Shown in pieces: positions 25,537 to 32,644 of a DNA stretch of 32,644 bases. The notes under the pieces were generated by a model. The model worked only from the letters and a program-made list of their open reading frames with translations, ran no database searches and had not been told where the DNA came from. Source of the stretch: Syntrophorhabdus sp. PtaU1.Bin058 (GTDB taxonomy: Bacteria; Desulfobacterota; Syntrophorhabdia; Syntrophorhabdales; Syntrophorhabdaceae); assembly GCA_002067975.1 (NCBI GenBank), contig MVRS01000210.1:1-32644 (forward strand). Direction: 5' to 3'. The translations under genes and the position numbers were made by a program. Within the stretch, counting starts at the first letter, position 1; every line of letters begins with the position of its first letter.

Positions 25537-27705
25537 TTATACATAGTCCTGCTGCAAGAGTCGCATCGCCTCCCTGATGAGCGGCCTGTTCTTCGGATTG
25601 TTGTATTGGATGAGGGCGCGCTGCATCTTTCTTTCGCGGAATGTCTTTGCAACATAGACGCGCCTGCCCGTATAAGGGTCTTTTTCCGTATAATAGATTG
25701 TACCGGAGAGGGTGAGGGGCAGGGGCATGAAATCCTGGATCTGTTCCGGATGGATGTTCCTCTTTTTGAGATAGCGGGCGAGCTCCAGTGAATCTGAGAG
25801 CGTAGCGCCGGGATGGGCGCTGATAAAATAATTGACGAGATAGAACTCCTTGCCTGTCTTCCTTTTCGCTTCATCGAATCTCTTCACGAATTGTTCATAT
25901 ATCCTGAATGAAGGTTTGTTCATGATCTTCAGGACGTGCTCCACGCAGTGTTCAGGGGCCACCTTCATCCGGCCGCTGATGTGGTGTGCGCAGATATATT
26001 GGAGGTATTCCGCTGCATCGTTCCTGACGAGCAGGTCGTGCCTGAGCCCGCTTTCGATAAAGACGTGTTTGACCTTCGGCAGCCTTATGACCTCCCGGAG
26101 AAGGTCAATACTCTCTTTGTATCCGGGCTGCAGACCCTTGCACATGTCCGGGACAAGACAGTTCCTTGTGCTGCATGCACCTTTATCTTCCCACTGTGCG
26201 CAGTGCGCCTGGTAGAGGTTTGCCGTGGGTCCGCCGATATCGGCTATGGTGCCGTGGAAATCTTTGCTTTCGGTAAGGGCCTTTGCCTCTTCCAGGATAG
26301 ACCTCTTGCTCCGTGACCGTACGATCCTCCCCTGGTGCATGGAGAGGGCGCAGAAACTGCAATCCCCGCAGCACCCCCTGTGGGAGACGATGGAGAACCG
26401 AACCGTTTCAAAGCCGGGGACGCCGCCCTGCGTATCATAGGAGGGGTGCCATGCCTTTTGGTAAGGAAGGCTATAGATACTGTCCAGTTCATGTGTACTT
26501 TCGGGAAAGGGAGGGGGGAACTGGATCACGTAATGTGTGCCGTGTTTCTGGATGATCGTTTTGCCGCTGAAGGGATCCTGGTTGGAGGAGATCGTCCTGA
26601 ACGCCTCGTTGAACTTGTCCCTGTCCTCTTTAACCTCTTCGTATGACGGAATCTCAACGGCAGTCGATAGTAGATAGTCGATAGTCGATAGTCGAGAATC
26701 ATGTTCAACGTTCAACGTTCTACGTTCAACGTTGTTAAAACCACTGAAAGCTGACGACTGACTACCATCGACTATCGACTGCCTATTGTCTCTGTCTTGC
26801 CTTGGATCTGCTGACGACTGACGACTATCGACTATCGACTGCCTATTGTCTTTGCCTTGTCTTGGATCTACTGACGACTGACTACCATCGACTATCGACT
26901 GCCTATTGTCTTTGCCTTGTCTTGGATCTACTGACGACTGACGACTATCGACTATCGACTGCCTATTGTCTCTGTCTTGCCTTGGATCTGCTGACGACTG
27001 ACGACTATCGACTATCGACTGCCTATTGTCTTTGCCTTGTCTTGGATCTACTGACGACTGACTACTATCGACTATCGACTGCCTTATTGCTGTTCCCCTT
27101 ATCCCTGCGAGTTCCCTGTGGTCCCTTATCCTTTCCGCGATCTCCGCGATCTGTCTTTCGCCCATCCCGTAGACGAGGATATCTGCCCTGGAATCGACGA
27201 GGATCGATCTCCGCACCTGGTTATCCCACCAGTCATAGTGGGCAAACCTCCGCAGACTCGCCTCGATACCGCCGATGACGATCGGCACGTCGCTGTATGC
27301 CTCCCGCACCCTGTTGGCATACACTATTGTGGCCCTGTCGGGTCTGAGCCCGGGCGCTCCTCCCGGTGAATAGTCGTCTTTTTTGCGCGGTCTTTTGGTG
27401 GATGTGTAGTTTGCCACCATCGAATCGAGGTTTCCGGCAGTGATGCCGAAAAACAGACGGGGTTTCCCGAGCCTCTGGAAATCCCTTGTTGTCCTCCAGT
27501 CCGGTTGAGCAATGATACCCACCCTGAACCCGGCGGCTTCAAGGACCCTCCCTATGATCGCCGTGCCGTAGGAAGGGTGATCGACATAGGCATCGCCGGT
27601 AATGAGGATTATATCAGGATGATCCCAGCCTTTAGACCTGAGCTCTTTTTCTGTAACAGGGAGGAATCCCGATACCGATGCTTTATGGTGATGTATCCGG
27701 GTCAA
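25537..27705 (-). CDS. YgiQ-family radical SAM protein with in-frame repeat insertion
   Basis: 722 residues from a TTG start. The N-terminal part [23 protein letters not shown] with GIIAQPDW is the UPF0313/YgiQ signature; the radical SAM cluster motif CxxxCxxC is Cys445, Cys449 and Cys452, and the C-terminal part is typical. The family's reaction is unknown. Residues about 208-349 are not family sequence: they are encoded by a repeat insertion (26659-27083) reading as 20-residue repeats rich in Gln, Ser and Asp, placed in the loop between IRGTA and EIPSYEEV. The rest of the frame is intact, so the protein may still fold with a long disordered loop. It has no operon partner. Confidence 0.88.
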   Translation of the reverse strand: MTRIHHHKASVSGFLPVTEKELRSKGWDHPDIILITGDAYVDHPSYGTAIIGRVLEAAGFRVGIIAQPDWRTTRDFQRLGKPRLFFGITAGNLDSMVANYTSTKRPRKKDDYSPGGAPGLRPDRATIVYANRVREAYSDVPIVIGGIEASLRRFAHYDWWDNQVRRSILVDSRADILVYGMGERQIAEIAERIRDHRELAGIRGTAIRQSIVDSSQSSVDPRQGKDNRQSIVDSRQSSADPRQDRDNRQSIVDSRQSSVDPRQGKDNRQSIVDGSQSSVDPRQGKDNRQSIVDSRQSSADPRQDRDNRQSIVDGSQSSAFSGFNNVERRTLNVEHDSRLSTIDYLLSTAVEIPSYEEVKEDRDKFNEAFRTISSNQDPFSGKTIIQKHGTHYVIQFPPPFPESTHELDSIYSLPYQKAWHPSYDTQGGVPGFETVRFSIVSHRGCCGDCSFCALSMHQGRIVRSRSKRSILEEAKALTESKDFHGTIADIGGPTANLYQAHCAQWEDKGACSTRNCLVPDMCKGLQPGYKESIDLLREVIRLPKVKHVFIESGLRHDLLVRNDAAEYLQYICAHHISGRMKVAPEHCVEHVLKIMNKPSFRIYEQFVKRFDEAKRKTGKEFYLVNYFISAHPGATLSDSLELARYLKKRNIHPEQIQDFMPLPLTLSGTIYYTEKDPYTGRRVYVAKTFRERKMQRALIQYNNPKNRPLIREAMRLLQQDYV
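26659..27083. repeat. Repeat element inserted in ygiQ (60-bp VNTR plus heptamer arms)
   Basis: From 26751 a 60-bp unit (CTGACGACTG, ACTATCG words, GACTGCC, then a TTGTCTTTGCC joint) repeats five times to 27050, plus a partial copy to 27083. To its left are TTCAACG-type heptamers (26703-26732) and inverted GTCGATA words. The outer ends GGCAGTCGATAG and CTATCGACTGCC are inverted. The coding change is 142 codons with no stop in the ygiQ frame. Confidence 0.9.
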
Positions 27706-27764
27706 AATCTTTCTCGTATTCGATTCCCCTCGTCGCCCTGCGACGTGACCTTCGGTTCTCTCCC

Positions 27765-27850
27765 CTCACGACTTACGATTCACGACTCACGGATGTACAC
27801 TCCCTTGCAGTCCACTATATGCTATATACGATATACTATTAACCGCTCCT
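27765..27850. repeat. Heptamer composite element before ygiQ
   Basis: ACGACTT/ACGATTC words (27769-27789), an ACGGATGT joint, then CACTATA/TACGATA/TACTATT words end about 7 bp from the stop of the lipoprotein gene. The arrangement matches 9440-9535 and, in part, 7650-7740. It fills the gap between the lipoprotein operon and ygiQ. Confidence 0.8.
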
Positions 27851-27856
27851 TTACCA

Positions 27857-29674
27857 TCACTGCTTCTTTTTCGCCGGTGCGGACTGTGGCTGTTTCGCGG
27901 GTTCGGGCTGGCTCACGGATCCCGTTGTCTGAGGTTGTGCCTGCGGTTGTGAGGGACCCGGCTTTGAACCTTCAAGCAGCCCAAGCCTGTCTTCGAGTTC
28001 CACGATCTTGGTCTTCACCGCCCCTATGTTGGGCGCATTCGGCGCGAGCTTCATAAACGTCCTGAGAGATCGCAGGGCGTTCTGGTATTCACCGGAAAAA
28101 TCATATACAAGGCCGAGGTTGTAATAGGCGTCTACAAGCCAGGGGGCTTCGGAGAGGGCGGCCTCAAACTCCTGGATCGCTTCCTTGTATCGTTTTTGCT
28201 GTGCCCTGAGTATACCGATGCGATACTTCCTGTCGGCGCTTTCCGGTACCGGGGTGTTCGAACGCTGCGCGATAACAATAACCTTTGCAGACGTCTCTTC
28301 CTCATCGCTTACAAGAAGGAAGCTCTTCATTGCCGCAAGATAATGTGCAAGGGCGTCCTTCTGCCTGCCGGACTGCTCAAGGATCAGGGCGGCGTTATAG
28401 TCTGCCTTCGGAATGAGATTCGGTGTCGATCGCGCTGCCTCTTCAAATTTAGCAAGCGCAGGACCGCGTTGCTGTTCCCTGACCAGGGCGATCCCCTCGC
28501 GGTTAAGTCTCTGCGCGTTACAGGCATTCGGATATGTCGCGCTCTTCCGGTCCAGGAGAGAACCTATTGTGACGGTCTTTTCCATCGTCTCCTGACCTCT
28601 CTGTATCTTCAGCGGGACCGTTTTACCCGGCTCAATCGACCGAAGCAGGCTCACTGTCTGGTGTATGCTGTTGACCGGCGTGCCTGCAACTTCAAGTATC
28701 ATATCGTTAGGCTCAATGCCTGCCTTCTGCGCCCCTTCACCGGCAAGGACGGACCTCACGCTTACCTTGCTGTCTTTGACCTCCAGCACCATCCCCGTAA
28801 ATCCTATTCCGCCGAGATACTCACGCGCCTTGTTCGCGTCGCCTTTCTGGTTGTATGCCGACCCTATGACGTCTTTCAAATCCCTGTCGTCGGCATTGTC
28901 CTTCAGACTTTCTTCCGCAACGCGGATCGCGCCGTCAGAGTCGCAGAGGAATATGAGGAATTCCGATGCCTGCCGGTATGATCCGGGATACTGCGGGTTG
29001 CTGCGGATCGCGGCCCTCAGGGCTGACAGGGCTGCAACATAATTACCTTCCTTCTGTGCGGCAGACGCCTGCTCTAAGTACTGGATAGTCGTCTTGGAAG
29101 GTTTTTTCGAGACCGCGGTTGCCCTCAGCCTGCCTTCGTTGTAATCGGCGAGGAGCTTCGATCTCATATCCGCCAGGATATGTTTCAGGCTTTCTTTGAG
29201 ATTCGATGAAAAGTTCATCATCGATGTCCCCAGCCCTGACTCCTTGGTATAGGTCGTGAGCGCCTCGTTCGTCCTGGGGTCGATGACCTGCATGGTTACC
29301 TTGATCTGGTGCTCGGACGGTTTTGATTCCATGGATTCTATTGCGACGAGAAAATCGTAATCAGCGGCATCCTGGCCTGCGATCTTGGTAAACAGCCCTG
29401 ACTTCTTCATGTCTTCGACCTCGAGCTCGCTGATGGCCTTCTGCCAGTTTGCGATCGTCTCGTCCGTATTCAGCCAGTTTTTCCAGATGGTAACAACCTC
29501 CGGAGCGAGTGAATGCTTTGCCTGGATGCGTGCCGTAGCATCAATCGCGGTTTGGGACTGGATCGTATCGAATTTCATTGTGCCCTTGTATTGTTCGGCG
29601 GATATGGTGATGCAGCCGCATAATGCGGGTAGGAGAATAAAAAGAAAAAATATTTTGATTACCTTCCTGTCCAT
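27857..29674 (-). CDS. TPR-PDZ lipoprotein of unknown function
   Basis: 605 residues from the ATG at 29674, preferred because GAGGTG lies six bases upstream; an upstream GTG adds three residues. MDRKVIKIFFLFILLPALCGC is a lipoprotein signal with Cys near residue 21. In the longer frame's numbering, residues about 30-190 resemble outer-membrane lipoprotein domains (VAIESMESKPSEHQIK), a TPR segment runs about 195-290, a PDZ domain about 293-374 (AGEGAQKAGIEPNDMILEV), more TPRs about 390-551, and a Pro/Gln-rich tail ends in AKKKQ. This is a periplasm-facing scaffold that probably binds C-terminal peptides through its PDZ. It is third in an operon with two other exported proteins. Confidence 0.82.
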   Translation of the reverse strand: MDRKVIKIFFLFILLPALCGCITISAEQYKGTMKFDTIQSQTAIDATARIQAKHSLAPEVVTIWKNWLNTDETIANWQKAISELEVEDMKKSGLFTKIAGQDAADYDFLVAIESMESKPSEHQIKVTMQVIDPRTNEALTTYTKESGLGTSMMNFSSNLKESLKHILADMRSKLLADYNEGRLRATAVSKKPSKTTIQYLEQASAAQKEGNYVAALSALRAAIRSNPQYPGSYRQASEFLIFLCDSDGAIRVAEESLKDNADDRDLKDVIGSAYNQKGDANKAREYLGGIGFTGMVLEVKDSKVSVRSVLAGEGAQKAGIEPNDMILEVAGTPVNSIHQTVSLLRSIEPGKTVPLKIQRGQETMEKTVTIGSLLDRKSATYPNACNAQRLNREGIALVREQQRGPALAKFEEAARSTPNLIPKADYNAALILEQSGRQKDALAHYLAAMKSFLLVSDEEETSAKVIVIAQRSNTPVPESADRKYRIGILRAQQKRYKEAIQEFEAALSEAPWLVDAYYNLGLVYDFSGEYQNALRSLRTFMKLAPNAPNIGAVKTKIVELEDRLGLLEGSKPGPSQPQAQPQTTGSVSQPEPAKQPQSAPAKKKQ

Positions 29675-29691
29675 TGTTGACACCTCTTTTA

Positions 29692-30570
29692 TTATTCTTT
29701 GAATCCCCCTGCGGGGGCAGGAGAGGATTCGCCTTTTTCGTCAAAGATAAGCCTTTCAAGGCCTGTTATCTTCACCAGCCTTCCGGCCTTCGGATCAAGG
29801 GCATACAAGGCGGTGCCGGAATATTTCAGATAACATTCCATCCCCTTCAATACGGAAAGCGCTATCCCCGCCCTCATGGCATAAACGGTATTCCCGGCCG
29901 AGAAATAGAGTACGCCTACCTTCGGATCTATTGCCAGGGAACGTACCAGCTTTTCACCTTCGGCAACGAACAACAGTCCGGGCCTTTCGCCTTTTGCTAC
30001 CGTATAGATAGCATTGCCCACGGCATAGAATATCCGCTGCCTTATTGCAGTCAGCGCCGAGATATTCCCTCGCGAGACCTCGACAAGGGGGATCTCTTTT
30101 CCATCTTCAAGGAGATAGATCATGCTTCCGGTCCCTCTGTCTCCGTATACATAGAGGCGTTGCCCGGGACCTGCGGCGATCCTGAGCCCTGACTGCGGAA
30201 GCCTTACCCGTTCACGGATCGTGCCGTCTTCGTACCATCCGAGCATATCCCTGCGGATGACGACGAAGAGGGAAGAGCTTATCGTGAATGATGTTATGCC
30301 CAGTGTCTTTTTATAGGGGAGGTAGGACCTTTTCTGCAGGTCATAAAGGTTCCCTTCTCTGGTGAGCAATATTGGAAGGCCCCCTTCAGGTACCTCGAAT
30401 TGCGACGAAAGACTTATGCCGAGGGCCTTTGTGCCCTTCGGTATGAGGAGGTGGGTGAGCGCAGCATCCTTTACGAGAAAGACCTGCGGCGTATTGTACT
30501 GACCATAGAGGGGGGTTATGAATGTAAGCACAAAAAGAAGAGGAGTGACAATAAAAAGCGCAGGGGTCAT
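29692..30570 (-). CDS. Exported protein, possible beta-propeller
   Basis: 292 residues. A hydrophobic N-terminus (ALFIVTPLLFVLTFITPLYG) indicates a signal peptide or anchor. The rest is beta-rich, with repeating blade-like stretches such as LYVYGDRGTGSMIYLL, RIFYAVGNAIYTVAKGE and VLYFSAGNTVYAMRAG, which suggests a small WD/NHL-like propeller; this is by pattern only. The ATG overlaps the upstream stop in ATGA, so translation is coupled. The lipoprotein gene begins 17 bp downstream. I do not recognise a family. Confidence 0.72.
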   Translation of the reverse strand: MTPALFIVTPLLFVLTFITPLYGQYNTPQVFLVKDAALTHLLIPKGTKALGISLSSQFEVPEGGLPILLTREGNLYDLQKRSYLPYKKTLGITSFTISSSLFVVIRRDMLGWYEDGTIRERVRLPQSGLRIAAGPGQRLYVYGDRGTGSMIYLLEDGKEIPLVEVSRGNISALTAIRQRIFYAVGNAIYTVAKGERPGLLFVAEGEKLVRSLAIDPKVGVLYFSAGNTVYAMRAGIALSVLKGMECYLKYSGTALYALDPKAGRLVKITGLERLIFDEKGESSPAPAGGFKE

Positions 30571-31889
30571 AATTTCAGAAGCCAGTGCTCAACCTTGTCG
30601 AGGTAGTGTTTCGCAGTATCCTGGACCTTGTCCTTGATTTTGTCCATGGCCGCCTCTTTCGCCTCGTCAACAATGATGTTGTTGGCTTCATCGAAGGCCT
30701 CATCGGGCCTGCCGGTCAGGGAGGCGACGACAACCTTGACAGAGGACGGCGCCGAGTCAAGCAGGGCTTCCCGCGTCGATCTGGCAAGCTCCTCCGGGTC
30801 GCTTTTCCTGATCGCCTCTTCAGGGTTATTTATCGCATCGGTGAGTATCTCGAATGTATTGGCTATGAGCTTGTTCATAAAACCCTTGTACGTCTCGATG
30901 TTCTGTGTTGCGATCTCCCCCTGGATGCCGGGAAGGGCCGATGAGCCGAAATTCACGAATGCCGTAAGGAGCATCTCGGCCTGCTCGCGCGGGTCGGTGA
31001 TCATCTCCCCGACCTCGCCTATCTTTCTTCGTGCCATCGCTATGATCGAGTCTTTATACGATACCCATTGTGATTGCACCGCCGGAGTTGTCGTGGGCGC
31101 CGCAGACACTGTGGGTATATTGGGGACGGTTGTCGCGGGCGGAGGAGGGACGGAGATCGTGTCGAGCTTCATGACAGGAGGCTGCCCGGAAGGGAACGAA
31201 CATATCTGTCCGCCCATACTGTTCATGCACTTCATCGAATCCATGCCGTCTTTTGTATAGTCGAGGGATTGATCGCTCATCTTGAGGGGCTGGATACCTT
31301 CAGCCTGGCCTGTGGATGATGTAGAGAACCAGGCGTCGTGCATTGATTCCCATTGACCGTCGGGCATCGGGGCATTCCCGTCGAAAGGGGCGCCTGCCCT
31401 TGCGGAGGCATTTTCAAGGATAGTAAGGTCCGACGAGGAATCCTTGAATTGGCTTGCCGACACGTCAACCATCTGCGAGAGTAGTTGCTGCTGCCGCTCT
31501 TCCTCGAACTTCCGCTGCTGTTCCACGGCCCTCTGGAGGGCGCTGCTCTGAGAGGACAGTTGTTGGCCGGCGATATTGCCTGCATTGGCAGCGTTGGCTG
31601 CAGAAGAGGTCGCAGCATCGATAATGAGGTCAGTGATGAGTGATGCCGCTATGGAACCCAGCATCCCGCCGAGCATGTTCCCCCCACCCATCCCGGGTCG
31701 CATACCTCCGGACGGACGCATGCCGGATGGTTTGAATGCCTTGATGCACCCGGCCCCGTAACCGGCGGCACCGCAAAGCTGGTTGATCGCCGACACTGCC
31801 TGTACGGTTTCGTTCCCGAAAAGGATGAGACAGATTACCACGGCGATACATACCTGTATCAATATGTTCCTTAATCTTCTCCCCACCAT
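30567..31889 (-). CDS. Exported Met/Gly-rich protein of unknown function
   Basis: 440 residues, first gene of the three-gene secreted operon. After a basic start, a hydrophobic segment (about 9-24) is a signal peptide. A Gly/Met/Pro-rich stretch (about 52-78, GMRPSGGMRPGMGGGNMLGG) leads to a glycine-zipper-like hydrophobic part (GMLGSIAASLITDLII). A Gln-rich coiled coil (about 105-140), a Pro/Thr-rich linker (about 235-265) and a helical C-terminus with TFxILTDAINNPEEAIR follow. Four Cys (CGAAGYGAGC, KCMNSMGGQIC) may form disulfides. The glycine zipper suggests membrane or pore association, but no function is recognised. The Shine-Dalgarno sequence is weak. Confidence 0.72.
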   Translation of the reverse strand: MVGRRLRNILIQVCIAVVICLILFGNETVQAVSAINQLCGAAGYGAGCIKAFKPSGMRPSGGMRPGMGGGNMLGGMLGSIAASLITDLIIDAATSSAANAANAGNIAGQQLSSQSSALQRAVEQQRKFEEERQQQLLSQMVDVSASQFKDSSSDLTILENASARAGAPFDGNAPMPDGQWESMHDAWFSTSSTGQAEGIQPLKMSDQSLDYTKDGMDSMKCMNSMGGQICSFPSGQPPVMKLDTISVPPPPATTVPNIPTVSAAPTTTPAVQSQWVSYKDSIIAMARRKIGEVGEMITDPREQAEMLLTAFVNFGSSALPGIQGEIATQNIETYKGFMNKLIANTFEILTDAINNPEEAIRKSDPEELARSTREALLDSAPSSVKVVVASLTGRPDEAFDEANNIIVDEAKEAAMDKIKDKVQDTAKHYLDKVEHWLLKL

Positions 31890-32022
31890 TGTGGTATTCC
31901 GCTGTCGATTCTACAGGTAATACAATGTTTTGTCAATACAATGTTGGTTCCGGAATGAGCCCGTTTTTCCTGCATGAATTGCCTTGTGCAGCCGTCGGGG
32001 AGTATGGTATAAAGGATGAGCC

Positions 32023-32116
32023 GGAGAGATGTCCGAGAGGCTGAAGGAGCACGATTGGAAATCGTGTGTACGTGCTAAAACGCGTACCGAGGGTTCAAAT
32101 CCCTCTCTCTCCGCCA
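32023..32116 (+). tRNA. tRNA-Ser (anticodon GGA)
   Basis: The acceptor stem GGAGAGA (32023-32029) pairs with TCTCTCC (32106-32112). The anticodon stem CACGA/TCGTG encloses TTGGAAA, giving anticodon GGA, which reads UCC/UCU. A long variable arm (TACGTGCTAAAACGCGTA) is typical of serine tRNAs. The T arm GAGGGTTCAAATCCCTC, discriminator G and an encoded CCA complete the gene. Confidence 0.97.
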
Positions 32117-32523
32117 GTGATATCAATTCGCAACCCTTCCACCAACGCAACTTAATACGATAGCCGTTTTTACAAACCGGATAGAGGCCGGAATGCATTT
32201 GTCTGTAAAAAATTTCACAAATATGTTGACAGATACGTTATCTAATGTTATGAATAACGTCAAATCTAATTAATATATAACATGTCCAAATGATGGCACT
32301 TACGTTATTTGATAATAAAAATAACGATTGTCGCTGGATGGCAAAAAAGTCAAAAAGCCGACTTTCGTACCCTTGACACAATCGGACGTTTCAATGGGGG
32401 TATTGCCGGACACGAACCGGATGCAACCGTCGTCGGGATGACGGCGACGATGAAAAGGGATGGGATCAGATTCCATTCGATATGCAGCAACAGCCGGTAA
32501 CGAGCGACCGGAAAAAGGAGGGT
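32117..32523. other. Long leader between tRNA-Ser and the exported-protein gene
   Basis: No gene is seen in about 400 bp. It holds the operator/promoter region (32226-32327) and a GC-rich leader of roughly 190 bp with hairpin potential (CCGTC at about 32429 with GACGG at about 32442). I tried to match known riboswitch cores, including c-di-GMP-I, and none fits. Confidence 0.45.
32226..32327 (+). promoter_or_regulatory. Promoter with two matching inverted-repeat operators
   Basis: TTGACA (32226-32231), a 17-bp spacer and TATGAA (32249-32254) form a candidate promoter. ACGTTAT-N12-ATAACGT (32235-32260) spans the spacer and -10. A second copy, ACGTTAT-N12-ATAACG (32302-32326), lies 67 bp further on. 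Identical half-sites and spacing suggest a dimeric regulator binding twice. The controlled gene is probably the exported protein at 32527. Confidence 0.6.
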
Positions 32524-32526
32524 ATG

Positions 32527-32644
32527 ATGTATAGAACGTTTAGCCACAACACAACGTTTAAGAAGAAGACGGCATCCCTCATGATGGTGATGCTCTGGGT
32601 ATGGGGGCTTCTGGCATCCAGTCCTGCATTTGCAGCCCCCCAGG
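32527..32644 (+). CDS. N-terminus of an exported protein, cut by the window edge
   Basis: A signal peptide is clear: a basic n-region with KKK, a hydrophobic core (SLMMVMLWVWGLLASS) and a PAFA-A cleavage site. AGGAGG (32516-32521) is two bases from the first ATG (32524) and five from the second (32527), so the second is the more likely start. About 39 codons are visible, ending in the window, and the mature protein is unseen. The long regulated leader upstream suggests controlled expression. Confidence 0.75.
   Translation, partial: MYRTFSHNTTFKKKTASLMMVMLWVWGLLASSPAFAAPQ

Noticed and set aside
26751-27083. Possible CRISPR array from regular 60-bp spacing
   Set aside because: The whole 60-bp unit repeats, with no unique spacers, and it is read through as coding sequence; no cas genes are present.
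26802-27278. Plus-strand frame with repeated [15 protein letters not shown] units
   Set aside because: It is the antisense of the ygiQ repeat insert and continues antisense to conserved YgiQ coding sequence.
31911-32198. Open frame on the minus strand across the tRNA with an EREGFEPSVRV-type sequence
   Set aside because: This is the antisense translation of tRNA-Ser, a well-known false protein in databases; the tRNA is fully supported.
32309-32500. 63-codon plus-strand frame in the leader
   Set aside because: No ribosome binding site, overlaps the second operator, and composition is not protein-like.
32330-32520. Riboswitch in the long leader of the exported-protein gene
   Set aside because: I compared by eye with c-di-GMP-I and other cores and found no conserved segments; only generic hairpins are visible.

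Overview
The window most likely comes from a Gram-negative, probably anaerobic bacterium related to the Desulfobacterota (old Deltaproteobacteria). The reasons are lipid A synthesis (lpxK), an aconitase-type leuC of archaeal length beside leuA, an ADP-forming acyl-CoA synthetase fused to a GNAT domain, and large PAS-rich histidine kinases. No ribosomal or other marker gene fixes the taxonomy, so this is inference.

Layout. 1-4200 (minus strand): leuA and leuC overlap by one base, the ribosome binding site and start of a further gene (probably leuD) sit at the extreme left edge, and lpxK lies upstream. 4450-9117 (minus): a small winged-helix/zinc-ribbon regulator, the acyl-CoA synthetase-GNAT fusion, and an RlmD/RumA-type rRNA methyltransferase. 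9543-11768 (minus): a three-PAS histidine kinase with a cysteine-rich insert, divergent from a + strand operon (11883-14529) of a TPP enzyme, a cupin and a zinc metallopeptidase. 14538-17308 (minus): a four-PAS hybrid histidine kinase whose receiver domain is cut off by a run of 28 C (G in the sense strand). 17741-18234: a toxin-antitoxin pair. 19095-20540: an MFS exporter. 20898-22945 (minus): a MarR regulator with a Tat-exported FAD oxidoreductase. 23409-24125 (minus): an exported unknown. 24288-25433: a minimal kinase/response-regulator pair. 25537-27705 (minus): a YgiQ-type radical SAM protein interrupted by repeats. 27857-31889 (minus): a three-gene operon for secreted proteins. 32023-32116: tRNA-Ser(GGA). 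32527 to the edge: the start of an exported protein.

The most unusual property is a repeat system filling most intergenic gaps. Several word families (ACTATCG/ACTATTC, ACGACTT/ACGATTC, TTCAACG, AGCCGTC, TACTATA, GGTGAAA) all have a 7-bp period and often pass from one family to another without loss of phase. Many arrays begin or end at AAAGGCAGT/ACTGCCTTT and start within a few bases of stop codons. Two unrelated genes take their last codons and stop from such an array, and one array with a 60-bp tandem repeat sits in frame inside ygiQ, adding about 142 residues. Tandem copies at two loci differ in length by exactly 7 bp. Together with the poly-G tract in the hybrid kinase, this suggests a genome tolerant of simple-repeat variation; whether the repeats have a function cannot be decided from one window.
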